Below, one piece after another: positions 1 through 8,616 of a stretch of DNA of 64,000 nt. Source of the stretch: Aurantimicrobium minutum. GTDB taxonomy: Bacteria; Actinomycetota; Actinomycetes; Actinomycetales; Microbacteriaceae. Made by a program: the position numbers and the translations under genes. The stretch's first letter is position 1, and every line of letters starts with the position of its first letter. Location: positions 1,178,001 to 1,242,000 of the forward strand of contig NZ_JARXXV010000001.1 in NCBI RefSeq assembly GCF_029893825.1, in the 5' to 3' direction. The notes beneath the pieces were generated by a model, which searched no databases, was not told where the DNA came from, and saw nothing but the letters and a program-made list of their open reading frames with translations.

Positions 1-2
1 CA

Positions 3-152
3 AAGGGTGCTGACTTCCTTCCTGTTGCAGGAGAACCCGGTGAACTCACCGACCAGCTTCTGGATGATGAGTTCCCTCTGTCGATGTTCTATGAAGCACT
101 TCAGCGCAAGATTGCACCTGTGATTGAGTCAACTAAGGGAATCCGGGCGTAG
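3..152 (+). CDS. C-terminal fragment of an unidentified protein
   Basis: An open frame enters from the left edge and stops with TAG at 150-152. The visible 49 residues are acidic and helical-looking and contain GEPGELTDQLLDDEFPLS, with a final ALQRKIAPVIES helix. I do not recognise the family. It reads in the same direction as the threonine aldolase gene, which begins 10 bases after this stop, so the two may be co-transcribed. Codon use looks like that of the neighbouring genes. The 5' end lies outside the window. Confidence 0.6.
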   Translation, partial: KGADFLPVAGEPGELTDQLLDDEFPLSMFYEALQRKIAPVIESTKGIRA

Positions 153-162
153 GCTCAGTTTC

Positions 163-1215
163 ATGCAACGAGTACATGACGCCGCCTGGCGCGGCTTTGC
201 CTCTGATAACTATGCCGGCGTGCACCCACGGGTGCTGGAAGCACTTTCTGCGGTGAACGGTGGACATCAGATCGCCTATGGCGAGGATGTCTACACCGAG
301 CACCTGCACCAAGTGATGACCACTCACTTTGGTATGGGTATTGAGGTGTTCCCTATGTTCAACGGAACCGGAGCAAACGTACTCAGCTTGCAGTCCATGC
401 TGCCTCGCTGGGGTGGTGTGATCTGTGCAGAAACAGCACACGTGAACAACGATGAATCTGTTGCTCCCGAGGCAGTCGGTGGCATCAAGCTGCTCACCGT
501 GGCAACTCCTGATGGCAAGCTCACCCCTGAGCTCATTGATCAGCAAGCCCATGGCCGTGGTGATGAACACCGTGCCCAGCCTTTGGCAGTCACCATCACT
601 CAGTCCACTGAGCTGGGAACGGTTTACACCCCCGAAGAGGTCAAGGCGATTGCAGACCACGTTCACTCTCTCGGCATGAAACTCCACATGGACGGTGCTC
701 GCATTTCCAATGCCGCAGCGTCCTTGGGAGTTCCCTTCCGTGCGTTTACCCGCGATGCCGGTGTTGATGTGCTCAGCTTTGGTGGCACCAAGAACGGTCT
801 GATGGGTGCAGAAGCAGTTGTTGTGCTCAACCCTGACGCCGTGGATGGCTTGATTTACTTACGCAAGATGAACATGCAGCTTGCCTCCAAGATGCGCTTC
901 ACCTCAGCCCAGCTCATTGCTTTGCTGGAAGGTGACCTGTGGCACCACCTGGCAAACCACGCCAACCAGATGGCTCAGCGCTTGCGTTCCGCTCTCGAAG
1001 GAACCCCCGGTCTCACCTTCACTCAGCAGACACAGTCCAACGGTGTCTTTGTGACCCTGCCCGCTGGTATTGCTGATGAACTGCGCAAGGAATTCCGCTT
1101 TTACGACTGGAATGCCCTCACCGGTGAAGTTCGCTGGATGTGTGCATGGGACACCACCGAGGATGACATCGACTACTTTGCAGAAGCTGTGAAGAAGGTT
1201 CTGGCAGGCAAGTAA
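163..1215 (+). CDS. ltaE: Low-specificity L-threonine aldolase (PLP enzyme)
   Basis: The product is about 350 residues and matches the beta-eliminating-lyase/threonine aldolase family, which cleaves L-threonine or allo-threonine to glycine and acetaldehyde in the cytoplasm. Visible family signs are the N-terminal FASDNYAGVHP block, the conserved NGTGAN phosphate-binding stretch, HMDGAR and the PLP-lysine motif SFGGTKNG with Lys about residue 210. The frame is open upstream to a TTG at 124, but that overlaps the preceding gene; the ATG at 163, ten bases after the upstream stop, is preferred. The next gene starts at the last base of this stop codon (TAATG), suggesting translational coupling. 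Confidence 0.9.
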   Translation: MQRVHDAAWRGFASDNYAGVHPRVLEALSAVNGGHQIAYGEDVYTEHLHQVMTTHFGMGIEVFPMFNGTGANVLSLQSMLPRWGGVICAETAHVNNDESVAPEAVGGIKLLTVATPDGKLTPELIDQQAHGRGDEHRAQPLAVTITQSTELGTVYTPEEVKAIADHVHSLGMKLHMDGARISNAAASLGVPFRAFTRDAGVDVLSFGGTKNGLMGAEAVVVLNPDAVDGLIYLRKMNMQLASKMRFTSAQLIALLEGDLWHHLANHANQMAQRLRSALEGTPGLTFTQQTQSNGVFVTLPAGIADELRKEFRFYDWNALTGEVRWMCAWDTTEDDIDYFAEAVKKVLAGK

Positions 1216-1580
1216 TGCCACACATTGTTCTCACTGGTTCCACCCTCGACATCCAGATGTCCTTCTGGGAACGAGTAGGTTCACTGTCCTCCAACATCTC
1301 AGTGCCACTGACTGCTGTTGTTCACGCAACAGATGACACCAGTTTCATTCGTCACGGTCTGGGTTTCCGCACTGGCGGAACCGGCATGCCCGGTTTCATT
1401 GCAGAAGGCCACTTCCGCAAGAACGGTAACCGCATCTTCGCCAACTGGCGCCGGGGTGAACAGGTTGTTGTCATTGACCTGCAGGGTCAGAAGTGGGACA
1501 AGTTAGCCATCGGCTGCTCAGATGCCAAGGCTCTGGCAACCCAGATCAACACAGCTATCGCTGGCCTGAGCAACAACTAA
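1215..1580 (+). CDS. Conserved small protein, possible bacterial PH-like fold
   Basis: This encodes 121 residues, overlapping the aldolase stop by one base (TAATG). There is no signal peptide or membrane segment. The pattern of short beta-like stretches (TLDIQMSFWERVGSL, FIAEGHFRKNGNRIFANW, VVVIDLQGQKWDKLAIG) followed by a C-terminal helix resembles bacterial PH-like domains found in actinobacterial hypothetical proteins. That similarity is by eye and no function is claimed. The coupling to the aldolase is probably positional. A strong hairpin terminator follows. Confidence 0.7.
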   Translation: MPHIVLTGSTLDIQMSFWERVGSLSSNISVPLTAVVHATDDTSFIRHGLGFRTGGTGMPGFIAEGHFRKNGNRIFANWRRGEQVVVIDLQGQKWDKLAIGCSDAKALATQINTAIAGLSNN

Positions 1581-1606
1581 GACACAACAACTAAGAAACA
1601 AAGCAG

Positions 1607-1643
1607 AACGCCCCCCGATTTCTCGGGGGGCGTTCCGTTTTGA
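1607..1643. terminator. Strong intrinsic terminator, probably bidirectional
   Basis: A perfect 12-bp GC-rich stem (AACGCCCCCCGA pairing with TCGGGGGGCGTT, 4-base loop) is followed by CCGTTTTG. It sits between two convergent genes, the small PH-like gene on plus and the nitroreductase on minus, so it can serve both. Confidence 0.9.
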
Positions 1644-1647
1644 AGAT

Positions 1648-2229
1648 TTAGTCTTCGAAAGCGCCGTAGCGAACAATCTCAGCCAGCTCGTGACGAACAC
1701 GTGGAGCCTTCTCGCGCTCTGCGAGTGCCTCAGGAAGTTCATCTGCTGGAGCAAGCTTGCCCACAGCAATCGCAACGAATGCTTCGTAGCCCGCAGGAAG
1801 GTTGAATGCTTCCTTGAGTGCCTCAACGTCGGTGCCAGCAACCTGGTGAACGTAGAGTCCATCAGTCTGTGCCTGAATGCTGAAGTGAGCTACCGACTGA
1901 CCGAGGTCATAGATTGCGTAGTGGTTAGGAGTTCCATCAGCACCAGCAGTCTGAGCAATAGCAACAACGATGGCGGAAGCGTTGGGCATCCATGCACTGT
2001 TCCAGCCAGCAAGGGTGGGAACGATCTTGTTGAAGGTCTCATCACCGCGGAAACCAACAATGTAGCGCCAAGGCTGGCTGTTGTTTGCCGAAGGCGACCA
2101 ACGTGCTGCTTCAAATGCAGGGGTGAGATCTGCAGGAGTAAGGGTTGCGGTGGTGTCGAAGGAGCGTGGGCTCCAGCGAGCTGCCAAGACTGGGTTAATG
2201 GGGGTGCTGGTGTGTGCGGTGCGAGACAT
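1648..2229 (-). CDS. Nitroreductase-family FMN oxidoreductase
   Basis: The 193-residue product has the nitroreductase arrangement: N-terminal RWSPRSFD (FMN phosphate contact), ARWSPSANNSQPWR, a central dimer region and a C-terminal VAIAVGKLAP segment. Such proteins reduce nitro compounds, quinones or flavins with NAD(P)H. The frame is open further upstream, but the ATG at 2229 is preceded by AAGGAT at suitable spacing and starts the conserved region, so I use it. A SigR/SigH-like promoter about 70 bases upstream suggests induction by oxidative or thiol stress, which would fit the enzyme type. The physiological substrate is unknown. Confidence 0.88.
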   Translation of the reverse strand: MSRTAHTSTPINPVLAARWSPRSFDTTATLTPADLTPAFEAARWSPSANNSQPWRYIVGFRGDETFNKIVPTLAGWNSAWMPNASAIVVAIAQTAGADGTPNHYAIYDLGQSVAHFSIQAQTDGLYVHQVAGTDVEALKEAFNLPAGYEAFVAIAVGKLAPADELPEALAEREKAPRVRHELAEIVRYGAFED

Positions 2230-2272
2230 TTTTATCCTTGTGTGTTTGTGTAAAAACGTGGAATAAGCGTGC

Positions 2273-2317
2273 AAGAACACGGGCATCCGCTAGTGATAAC
2301 CGGATACCCGTGTTCTT
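2273..2317. terminator. Hairpin terminator downstream of clpB
   Basis: A long inverted repeat (AAGAACACGGG-C-ATCCG against CGGAT-A-CCCGTGTTCTT) lies 23 bases after the clpB stop on the minus strand. It overlaps the proposed nitroreductase promoter, so the same bases may end clpB mRNA and start the next transcript. Confidence 0.7.
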
Positions 2318-2323
2318 ATTCCC
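2298..2323 (-). promoter_or_regulatory. SigR/SigH-type promoter candidate for the nitroreductase
   Basis: Read on the minus strand the sequence is GGGAATA, 16 bases, GTT, which fits the actinobacterial SigR/SigH consensus (GGAATA-N16/17-GTT). The GTT lies about 70 bases before the nitroreductase start. The same arrangement, with 17 bases, is seen at trxB in this window. Assignment is by motif only. Confidence 0.5.
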
Positions 2324-2339
2324 TGATTCTCAAAGTTTT

Positions 2340-4538
2340 TTATTCGTCTTCGAGAAGTTCTGCTTCGATGAATGGATCTTCATCCCCAGCATCGAAAACA
2401 GGGTGGATCTTGTCTGCTGTGACGGTGAGCTGATCGCCTTGGAGATCAACGCGAACCAGATCACCATCACGAACTGCGCCACTGAGTAGTGCCGAAGCCA
2501 GACGGTCGTCAATCTCGTGCTGCATCAGGCGGCGCAGCGGACGTGCTCCATAAATGGGGTCATAGCCACGCTCTGCCAACCAGGTGCGTGCAGCTGGGGT
2601 TACTGCCAGCTCAAGGCGGCGCTCTCCCAGTCGCTTCTGCAGACGGTCGATGTAGAGCTCAACAATTTGTCCCAGGTCTTCCTGGCTCAGTGCTGAGAAC
2701 ACCACGATGTCATCGAGACGGTTCACGAACTCAGGCTTGAATGCTTGGCGAACAGTTTCGTTGACGGCACGTTCCTTCTCGTCCAAACTCAGCTCGGGGT
2801 CAACGAGGAATTGTGAACCCAGATTCGAGGTGAGGATCAAGATGACGTTGCGGAAGTCCACGGTGCGACCTTGACCGTCAGTCAGACGACCATCGTCGAG
2901 AACCTGAAGCAAGACATCGAACACCTCAGGGTGTGCCTTCTCGACTTCATCGAGCAAAACAACAGAGTAGGGGCGACGACGCACTGCTTCGGTGAGCTGA
3001 CCACCAGCTTCATATCCGACATATCCGGGAGGGGCACCCACCAGACGTGAGACAGAGAACTTCTCCCCATACTCACTCATGTCGATACGAATCATGGCCT
3101 TCTCATCGTCGAAGAGATACTCCGCCAATGCCTTTGCCAGTTCCGTCTTTCCCACACCGGTGGGACCGAGGAAGAGGAACGACCCGGTTGGTCGATCAGG
3201 ATCAGATATTCCAGCACGTGAACGGCGCACAGATTCTGAGACAGCTTGCACTGCCTTCTTCTGACCAATCAGGCGCTTGCCCAACTCTGCTTCCAGAGTG
3301 AGCAGCTTCTCCGTCTCACCCTTGGTGAGGCGGTCAACCGGAATACCTGTCCAGGCAGCGATCACTGAGGCAATGTCGTCACTAGTGACCTGGTCATTGA
3401 CCATGCGTTCGGTATCTGTTTGCTCAGCAGATTCTGCCGCAGCAAGCTGACGCTCGAGCTCTGGAATTTCTGCATAGAGCAAGCGACTTGCTTGCTCGAG
3501 CTGACCTTCACGTTGTGCACGCTCTGCCTGAATGCGGGCAGCATCCAGCTTGGTCTTGAGTTCACCAACACGGTTCAGGGCGTTGCGCTCAAGCTCCCAG
3601 CGCTTCTCCAAATCATCAAGTCGCGCTTGGCGCTCCGCCATGTCTTCACGCAGCTTCGCTAGGCGTTCTTTCGAAGCGTCATCCTTCTCTTTCTTCAGAG
3701 CAAGCTCTTCCAATTTGAGACGGTCCACGCTGCGGCGAAGTTCATCAATCTCGACCGGAGCCGAGTCGATTTCCATACGCAGGCGACTCGCTGCTTCATC
3801 GATCAAGTCAATGGCCTTATCGGGAAGCTGGCGGCTTGTGATGTAACGGTTAGAGAGTGCTGCCGCTGCCACGAGGGCGTTATCAGCGATAGCGACCTTG
3901 TGGTGTGCTTCGTAGCGTTCTTTCAAACCACGCAGGATTGCCACGGTGTCTTCAACACTGGGTTCTCCCACAAACACCTGCTGGAAGCGACGCTCGAGTG
4001 CTGCATCCTTTTCAATGAACTCGCGATACTCATCCAGCGTGGTGGCACCAATCAGGCGCAGCTCTCCACGAGCAAGCATGGGCTTGAGCATGTTGGCTGC
4101 TGCCACGGAGCCTTCGCCACCGCCAGCACCCATCAGGGTGTGGAGTTCATCAATAAAGGTGATGATCTGACCATCAGACTCATTGATTTCTTTAAGTACG
4201 GCCTTGAGGCGTTCTTCAAATTCACCTCGATACTTTGCACCCGCAATCAGGGCAGAGATGTCGAGGGAGACAAGCTGTTTGTTCTTGAGGCTGTCGGCAA
4301 CGTCGCCGGCGACGATGCGCTGGGCGAGTCCTTCCACGACTGCTGTCTTTCCCACGCCTGGTTCACCGATCAGGACGGGGTTGTTCTTGGTGCGTCGAGT
4401 AAGCACTTGGCTGACTCGACGGATTTCCGCATCGCGACCGATAACGGGATCGAGCTTGCCGCTCTTTGCAATTTCGGTGAGGTTGACACCGTAAAGCTCG
4501 AGCGCGCTCTTGATTTCTTCTTGCGGCTCTTGTTGCAT
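2340..4538 (-). CDS. clpB: ClpB-type AAA+ disaggregase lacking the N-terminal domain
   Basis: The 732-residue product contains the first ATPase ring (Walker [14 protein letters not shown], Walker B FIDELHTL), the ClpB-specific coiled-coil middle domain (about residues 255-410, Arg/Glu/Leu-rich) and the second ATPase ring ([25 protein letters not shown]). A C-terminal D2 small domain follows. Full-length ClpB is about 850-870 residues; the Clp-N substrate-binding repeats are missing, the protein beginning only about 30 residues before GRDAEI. The ATG at 4538 has AAGGAG upstream. A HAIR operator sits about 40 bases upstream, so HspR-mediated heat-shock control is likely. It should rescue aggregated proteins with DnaK. 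Confidence 0.92.
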   Translation of the reverse strand: MQQEPQEEIKSALELYGVNLTEIAKSGKLDPVIGRDAEIRRVSQVLTRRTKNNPVLIGEPGVGKTAVVEGLAQRIVAGDVADSLKNKQLVSLDISALIAGAKYRGEFEERLKAVLKEINESDGQIITFIDELHTLMGAGGGEGSVAAANMLKPMLARGELRLIGATTLDEYREFIEKDAALERRFQQVFVGEPSVEDTVAILRGLKERYEAHHKVAIADNALVAAAALSNRYITSRQLPDKAIDLIDEAASRLRMEIDSAPVEIDELRRSVDRLKLEELALKKEKDDASKERLAKLREDMAERQARLDDLEKRWELERNALNRVGELKTKLDAARIQAERAQREGQLEQASRLLYAEIPELERQLAAAESAEQTDTERMVNDQVTSDDIASVIAAWTGIPVDRLTKGETEKLLTLEAELGKRLIGQKKAVQAVSESVRRSRAGISDPDRPTGSFLFLGPTGVGKTELAKALAEYLFDDEKAMIRIDMSEYGEKFSVSRLVGAPPGYVGYEAGGQLTEAVRRRPYSVVLLDEVEKAHPEVFDVLLQVLDDGRLTDGQGRTVDFRNVILILTSNLGSQFLVDPELSLDEKERAVNETVRQAFKPEFVNRLDDIVVFSALSQEDLGQIVELYIDRLQKRLGERRLELAVTPAARTWLAERGYDPIYGARPLRRLMQHEIDDRLASALLSGAVRDGDLVRVDLQGDQLTVTADKIHPVFDAGDEDPFIEAELLEDE

Positions 4539-4578
4539 GTTCTTTCGTTCTCCTTGTGTGGATTTCACCCTCAACAAA

Positions 4579-4599
4579 GTTGAGTGGTGATGACTCAAG
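4579..4599 (-). promoter_or_regulatory. HAIR element (HspR operator) at clpB
   Basis: GTTGAGT, 7 bases, ACTCAAG matches the HspR-associated inverted repeat CTTGAGT-N7-ACTCAAG with one mismatch. The left half also takes part in a second inverted repeat, CTCAAC-AAA-GTTGAG at 4570-4584. The position, about 40 bases upstream of the clpB ATG, is suited to repression. Confidence 0.85.
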
Positions 4600-4653
4600 T
4601 TTACGACAGGCCCACAATAATCTCTAGGGGCCTAGCTGAAAGAAAGCTGAGAA

Positions 4654-5814
4654 CTAGGCCTTGATTGAGCGGGTCACGGTGAACTTGGGCGTCCTGCGGA
4701 CTTCCCTGGTTTCCCCCACCAAATTACGCAATGCAGGCTTATAGCTGAGGTGTCTATTTGCCACCACCCACAGCTCCCCGCCTGGTTTGAGCACACGCCC
4801 TGCCTCGGCAAAGAGCCTCAAGCTTGTTCCGGCGTGAACAGCAGCGCCAGAGTGAAAAGGTGGGTTGAACAGAATCAGATCTGCAGAAGCATCAGGTTGT
4901 GCAGAGAGCCCATCGTCTCGGACAACGCTCACCCGATCACTCAAGGCATTTGTCTCAATCGTGGCCTTCGCAGATTCAACAGCGGCGGCGGACTGATCGC
5001 TGGCGATCACCGTCGCCGAGGGACGCAACTTCGCAATCTGTGCAGCAAGAACTCCCGTTCCACACCCAAAGTCAATGATGCGCATGCCCTGCTGACCCGA
5101 TACTCGATCCAAAACAGCCAGCAGGTCATAGGTTCCAATATCTATGGAGGTGCCGGCAAATGCGCCACCCTGAGCACACACCGTCAGATCAATATCGGCA
5201 TGGTGTTCACTCCTGGGCCAGTTACCTAGCGCCTTGCGTGCGATCTCTTCCTTCGGTCCTCGAACGCGCAACACACGTGACTTCTGTTCCGCCAAGCTCG
5301 CTTCAACAGTGTCGAAATAGCGGGCAAGAACCTCGTTCATACTCAGCGTCATGTGTTTGATTCGACCGCCTGCCAACACGAGAACATCAGAGGAGGCATA
5401 GGCGGCAATCAGTGCTGCCCACTGATCCAGCTGTTCTAGAGCACGAGGCAATCGAAGAACAACTACACGGGCGCCCTGAACTAATTCCTCACTGAGTGCG
5501 AAGTGTTCAAACGTTGCTCCTGTCGGAATCGCAGCAGCAAGTTCGGCAGCGTTATTGAGCAGAGCTCGTTCACCAGAGAGAGCATCTTGGTGAACCTTCA
5601 CATTGGTGAAACCACACTCTGCCAGTGCTCCCAGCGTGAGAGCGCCATGGGTATCACCGATGACCGTGAGGGTCGTCTCTGTTAGAGAAGGATCAGAAGA
5701 GATCGCATCGCTGAGCTCACGAAGCAGTAACCGATCAGCGGCGTCGACCGCCACGAGTTCGGGGGACTCCAAATCAGGCCAGCGCCTGAGGGAATCAAAA
5801 GGGAAAGAACTCAC
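4654..5814 (-). CDS. RsmC/RlmG-like class I SAM methyltransferase
   Basis: The 386-residue protein has two parts: an N-terminal degenerate Rossmann domain (about 1-195) and a C-terminal catalytic methyltransferase domain. The latter has the SAM motif IDFGCGTGVLA (about residue 245) and the NPPFH motif (about residue 315) typical of guanine-N2 rRNA methyltransferases RsmC and RlmG. It probably methylates a guanine of ribosomal RNA; which one cannot be told from the sequence. It is a single gene with its start at 5814, just beyond the tRNA fragment. Confidence 0.85.
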   Translation of the reverse strand: MSSFPFDSLRRWPDLESPELVAVDAADRLLLRELSDAISSDPSLTETTLTVIGDTHGALTLGALAECGFTNVKVHQDALSGERALLNNAAELAAAIPTGATFEHFALSEELVQGARVVVLRLPRALEQLDQWAALIAAYASSDVLVLAGGRIKHMTLSMNEVLARYFDTVEASLAEQKSRVLRVRGPKEEIARKALGNWPRSEHHADIDLTVCAQGGAFAGTSIDIGTYDLLAVLDRVSGQQGMRIIDFGCGTGVLAAQIAKLRPSATVIASDQSAAAVESAKATIETNALSDRVSVVRDDGLSAQPDASADLILFNPPFHSGAAVHAGTSLRLFAEAGRVLKPGGELWVVANRHLSYKPALRNLVGETREVRRTPKFTVTRSIKA

Positions 5815-5868
5815 CTGTTGAGACTATGTCAGAAAGACAATCTGCCGATGCAGAAGAAAGAACTATTT

Positions 5869-5944
5869 GCGGAGACGGCGGGATTTGAACCCGCGATCCC
5901 CTTACGAGGACTCCGCCTTAGCAGGGTGGTGCACTAGGCCGAAC
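5869..5944 (-). repeat. Truncated duplicate of tRNA-Ser(GCT), possible att repeat
   Basis: These 76 bases match the intact tRNA-Ser(GCT) gene (6927-7002) at all but two positions. They cover the 3' acceptor strand, T arm, variable arm, anticodon arm and D arm, but the 5' acceptor strand is replaced by unrelated sequence. One change creates an A-C mismatch in the anticodon stem, so the copy should not be a functional tRNA. Its orientation is the same as the intact gene, giving a direct repeat that brackets the lipoprotein gene. This is what a tRNA-targeted integration leaves behind, although simple tandem duplication is possible. Confidence 0.85.
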
Positions 5945-6017
5945 AGAACAAGCCACCCACACTTGTTGTCCTGGCTTCGATGTTCAGGTTGTATTTGGGC
6001 GATAGGTTTGAAAGGTG

Positions 6018-6833
6018 ATGAAAGCAGAATCTTCAACCCTTCGCAACACAATGCACAAGTTAGCTATCGGCACAGTTGTTTCCGTTGCCACAGTTCTTGC
6101 ACTCACAGGTTGCGCAGGGCAGCCGACTTCACAACCATCTGCGTCTAAAGATTCTGAAACCAAGACAGTGGAGTTCGAGTGGATTGCCACCTCAGCCGCA
6201 GGAATCATTAGTGGGGCTCCTGAAGATTTCACCCTCGAGATGTCGGGTTTGAATCCTGAGGTGGTGCAATATGCCGAGCGACCCGCCCGTTTTTTCGACA
6301 CCATTACCCTGAAAGATCTTGTGAATTCGCCCGGATTATGGGTAGCGAGTGACCCACCTAATGCGGTGTTGACCTTTTACACAAGTGACAGTAATCAGGC
6401 TCCCGAAACTTTGCCGGTGGTACTGTCAGCCCCGAATTGGGATGAAGCCTCTGGAAAACTTACCTTTCACGGAAAAGTGCTTTCTGAACGCGAAAAGTTA
6501 CCATCAAACATTTCTGCAGTCACAGCTGCGATTGATGGCACGGTCACGCAATATGGCGCCGTTGGAATGGCTGTGACCTATAACACAGTGCTGTCGACCA
6601 CCGCGGCAACGGTGATGTTCTCGACTACCGAGGGTATTCCTTGCGCCTCAGTCACGCTCACCCCGGGGAAAGTTAATCTATTGCAAGTCATGTCGCCAGG
6701 CTGCAACATGGTCGGCCGAGTGATTTTGACTTACAGTAGCCCAACCAGTTACACACTTACTTATTCAGGTTCAGTTTCTGACGGCCGCAGCGGAACAACG
6801 AGCGGCAACTGGCTCGTTGGCAACCTGCAATAG
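6018..6833 (+). CDS. Secreted lipoprotein of unknown function
   Basis: The 271-residue product begins with a lipoprotein signal peptide: basic N-terminus, hydrophobic core and lipobox LALTGC with the lipidated Cys about residue 32. A Ser/Thr/Gln-rich linker (AGQPTSQPSASKDSE) and a beta-rich extracellular part follow. I recognise no catalytic motif. Two cysteines near the C-terminus (IPCASV and SPGCNM) could form a disulfide. The start at 6018 follows GAAAGGT; a GTG directly before it and an ATG at 6051 are alternatives. The gene is the only one between the tRNA-Ser fragment and the intact tRNA, so it may be acquired cargo. Confidence 0.8.
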   Translation: MKAESSTLRNTMHKLAIGTVVSVATVLALTGCAGQPTSQPSASKDSETKTVEFEWIATSAAGIISGAPEDFTLEMSGLNPEVVQYAERPARFFDTITLKDLVNSPGLWVASDPPNAVLTFYTSDSNQAPETLPVVLSAPNWDEASGKLTFHGKVLSEREKLPSNISAVTAAIDGTVTQYGAVGMAVTYNTVLSTTAATVMFSTTEGIPCASVTLTPGKVNLLQVMSPGCNMVGRVILTYSSPTSYTLTYSGSVSDGRSGTTSGNWLVGNLQ

Positions 6834-6865
6834 CCAAACAGATAGCTTGGCAAAAACTAATCCCA

Positions 6866-6916
6866 CCACTGAGAAACCCCCTGAAGAGTATGTTCAGGGG
6901 GTTTCTCAGTGGTTTG
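6866..6916 (+). terminator. Terminator with a perfect 20-bp stem
   Basis: CCACTGAGAAACCCCCTGAA (6866-6885) is perfectly complementary to TTCAGGGGGTTTCTCAGTGG (6893-6912) with a 7-base loop, then TTTG. It follows the lipoprotein gene and faces the 3' end of the tRNA-Ser gene. Confidence 0.85.
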
Positions 6917-6924
6917 TGGCTTCC

Positions 6925-7016
6925 TGGCGGAGACGGCGGGATTTGAACCCGCGGTCCCCTTACGAGGACTCCACCTTAGCAGGGTGGTGCACTAGGCCGA
7001 ACTATGCGACGTCTCC
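6925..7016 (-). tRNA. tRNA-Ser(GCT)
   Basis: Read on the minus strand the gene has a 7-bp acceptor stem (GGAGACG with CGTCTCC), G discriminator and encoded CCA. The anticodon loop is CTGCTAA on a CCACC/GGTGG stem (anticodon GCT, codons AGC/AGU). A long serine-type variable arm and a standard T arm (GGTTCAAATCC) are present. It lies near serS and a second serine tRNA. Its 3' part is duplicated at 5869-5944. Confidence 0.97.
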
Positions 7017-7086
7017 ATGTATTTCTGCAAGCAGAACTACCTTGAGCAATCATACCCGGACAGTTCTGCCCGAGAATAATCGAGGA

Positions 7087-8406
7087 TTACTGCTGGTCGA
7101 GTGTGCGTCCAGCGGAGCAGGTGTACTGACCAGCTGTCTGGCCAGAAACGTTCTCAGGGAGCACAGCAACTTCAGCAGCGGTTACTGATGGCGTTGGAGT
7201 AGCTGTCGCTTTACCTGAAGTAGAAGGCGTTGGAGTTGCCGAAGCCTTCTTGGCTGCCTTGGCTGCGGCCTTTGCCGCTGCTGCTGCATCTGCGGCGGCC
7301 TTGGCGGCAGCATCAGGATCCGCTACCGAACCACGACCCGTGGTTCCACTGAGGCCAACTGGCTGATCTGCCAGAATCGCAGCGAAGAGAGCATCTGCCT
7401 CTGCCTGGATCGGCTGTACCTTGCCGGCATAGACACCTTCACCGCCGGTGGCACCAGGGTATTGAACGAAGACGATGTTCTCTAGCGGAATGTCCTTCAG
7501 TGCCATCGCAATCGACACCATGGTGTCGAGGCTGTTCAAGCTGTTGGAGAGGGTCATGTTGGAGATGGCTGCCTTCGCCAGACCAAACAGAGCAACAGGG
7601 TTGGTCAGAGTCTGAGCGCTCTTGAGCTTGCGCACGAGAGAAGACAGGAACACCTGCTGGTTGCTGATGCGGCCCAAGTCACTTCCGTCACCAACGCCGT
7701 GACGTGTGCGGAGGAACTGGAGAGCTTCAAGGCCAGAGAGAGTGTGCATTCCGGCATCGAGGAAGGTCTGGGTGTATTCGTCCTCGATGGGCTCGGCGAC
7801 ACACACCTCAACACCGCCGACAGCGTTTGCCATCTGGATCACGCCGTTGAACTGAATCATGGCAGCGAAAGGAATGCTCAACCCGGTGAGTTCTTCCACT
7901 GTGAGAACAACACAGGGAAGGCCTCCCTCATTGAGAGAGCCATTAATAGGACCAGTCCAGCCACCGCCGCCATCTGGGCAGTTGGGGTAGTGAACAACGA
8001 GGTCACGAGGGATGGAGACAACAGTTGCGTTGGTGTGATCTGCCGAGATGTGAAGCAAAATGTTCACGTCATTGAGCGTGCTACCAGGGTCAGCGTCAAA
8101 GACTCCAGGGTCGGTGCCTTCGCGGGAGTCACTACCGACGAGCAGGAAGTTCACACCACCCTCAATGGCTCCAATGTCAGGAATCTTCTGATCATTGGCC
8201 AAAGCAACACCGGCGTTTGCGCTGCGACTAATGTCCCAGAACGCGATTCCGGCAATTGACATAGTGGCCACCAGCACAACAGCTAGTGCTGCACCGATGA
8301 AACCGAGTACCGAGCGTGACCCCTTAACGGGTGCAACACGACCATGACGGATGGCAGCACGAGCCGAGCGAATACGACGCTGGCGCGAAGCTTTCTCCTC
8401 GCTCAT
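7087..8406 (-). CDS. LytR-CpsA-Psr (LCP) family cell-wall glycopolymer ligase
   Basis: The 439-residue protein has a basic cytoplasmic N-terminus, one membrane helix (about residues 33-57) and an extracellular LCP domain with LLVGSDSREG, the catalytic-region Arg motif SIPRDLVV and DLGRISNQQ. These proteins attach teichoic-acid or arabinogalactan-like polymers to peptidoglycan from lipid carriers. The C-terminus has a low-complexity Ala/Lys stretch and Thr-Pro repeats before a short tail with a single Cys. I chose the ATG at 8406 because AGGGGAC precedes it. It is probably a single gene ending near the tRNA. Confidence 0.9.
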   Translation of the reverse strand: MSEEKASRQRRIRSARAAIRHGRVAPVKGSRSVLGFIGAALAVVLVATMSIAGIAFWDISRSANAGVALANDQKIPDIGAIEGGVNFLLVGSDSREGTDPGVFDADPGSTLNDVNILLHISADHTNATVVSIPRDLVVHYPNCPDGGGGWTGPINGSLNEGGLPCVVLTVEELTGLSIPFAAMIQFNGVIQMANAVGGVEVCVAEPIEDEYTQTFLDAGMHTLSGLEALQFLRTRHGVGDGSDLGRISNQQVFLSSLVRKLKSAQTLTNPVALFGLAKAAISNMTLSNSLNSLDTMVSIAMALKDIPLENIVFVQYPGATGGEGVYAGKVQPIQAEADALFAAILADQPVGLSGTTGRGSVADPDAAAKAAADAAAAAKAAAKAAKKASATPTPSTSGKATATPTPSVTAAEVAVLPENVSGQTAGQYTCSAGRTLDQQ

Positions 8407-8439
8407 GTAGTCCCCTGTCATAGGCGTTGTGAAAATATA

Positions 8440-8527
8440 TGGCGGAGGGCGTGGGATTCGAACCCACGATGCATTGCTGCACACTGGTTTTCAAGACCAG
8501 CTCCATCGGCCGCTCGGACAGCCCTCC
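8440..8527 (-). tRNA. tRNA-Ser(TGA)
   Basis: On the minus strand a perfect acceptor stem (GGAGGGC/GCCCTCC), G discriminator and encoded CCA enclose an anticodon arm CTGGT-CTTGAAA-ACCAG (anticodon TGA, codon UCA). A long serine-type variable arm and a GGTTCGAATCC T arm complete it. Confidence 0.97.
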
Positions 8528-8616
8528 TTGTTGCTTCAGAAGAAACAACTCGATGAGTCTACCCGAGAACAGCCCTTCTAGGCTTTCAGAGCTTCCTGCG
8601 AAAGCCCTGATAGGGG

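Noticed and set aside
3900-4583. 227-codon open frame on plus opposite clpB
   Set aside because: It is antisense to the conserved ClpB N-terminal ATPase, and its sequence resembles no family.
6817-7188. Open frame encoding RRRDLNPRSPYEDS-type peptide
   Set aside because: This is the familiar false translation of an antisense tRNA-Ser gene, as is the similar one at 5867.
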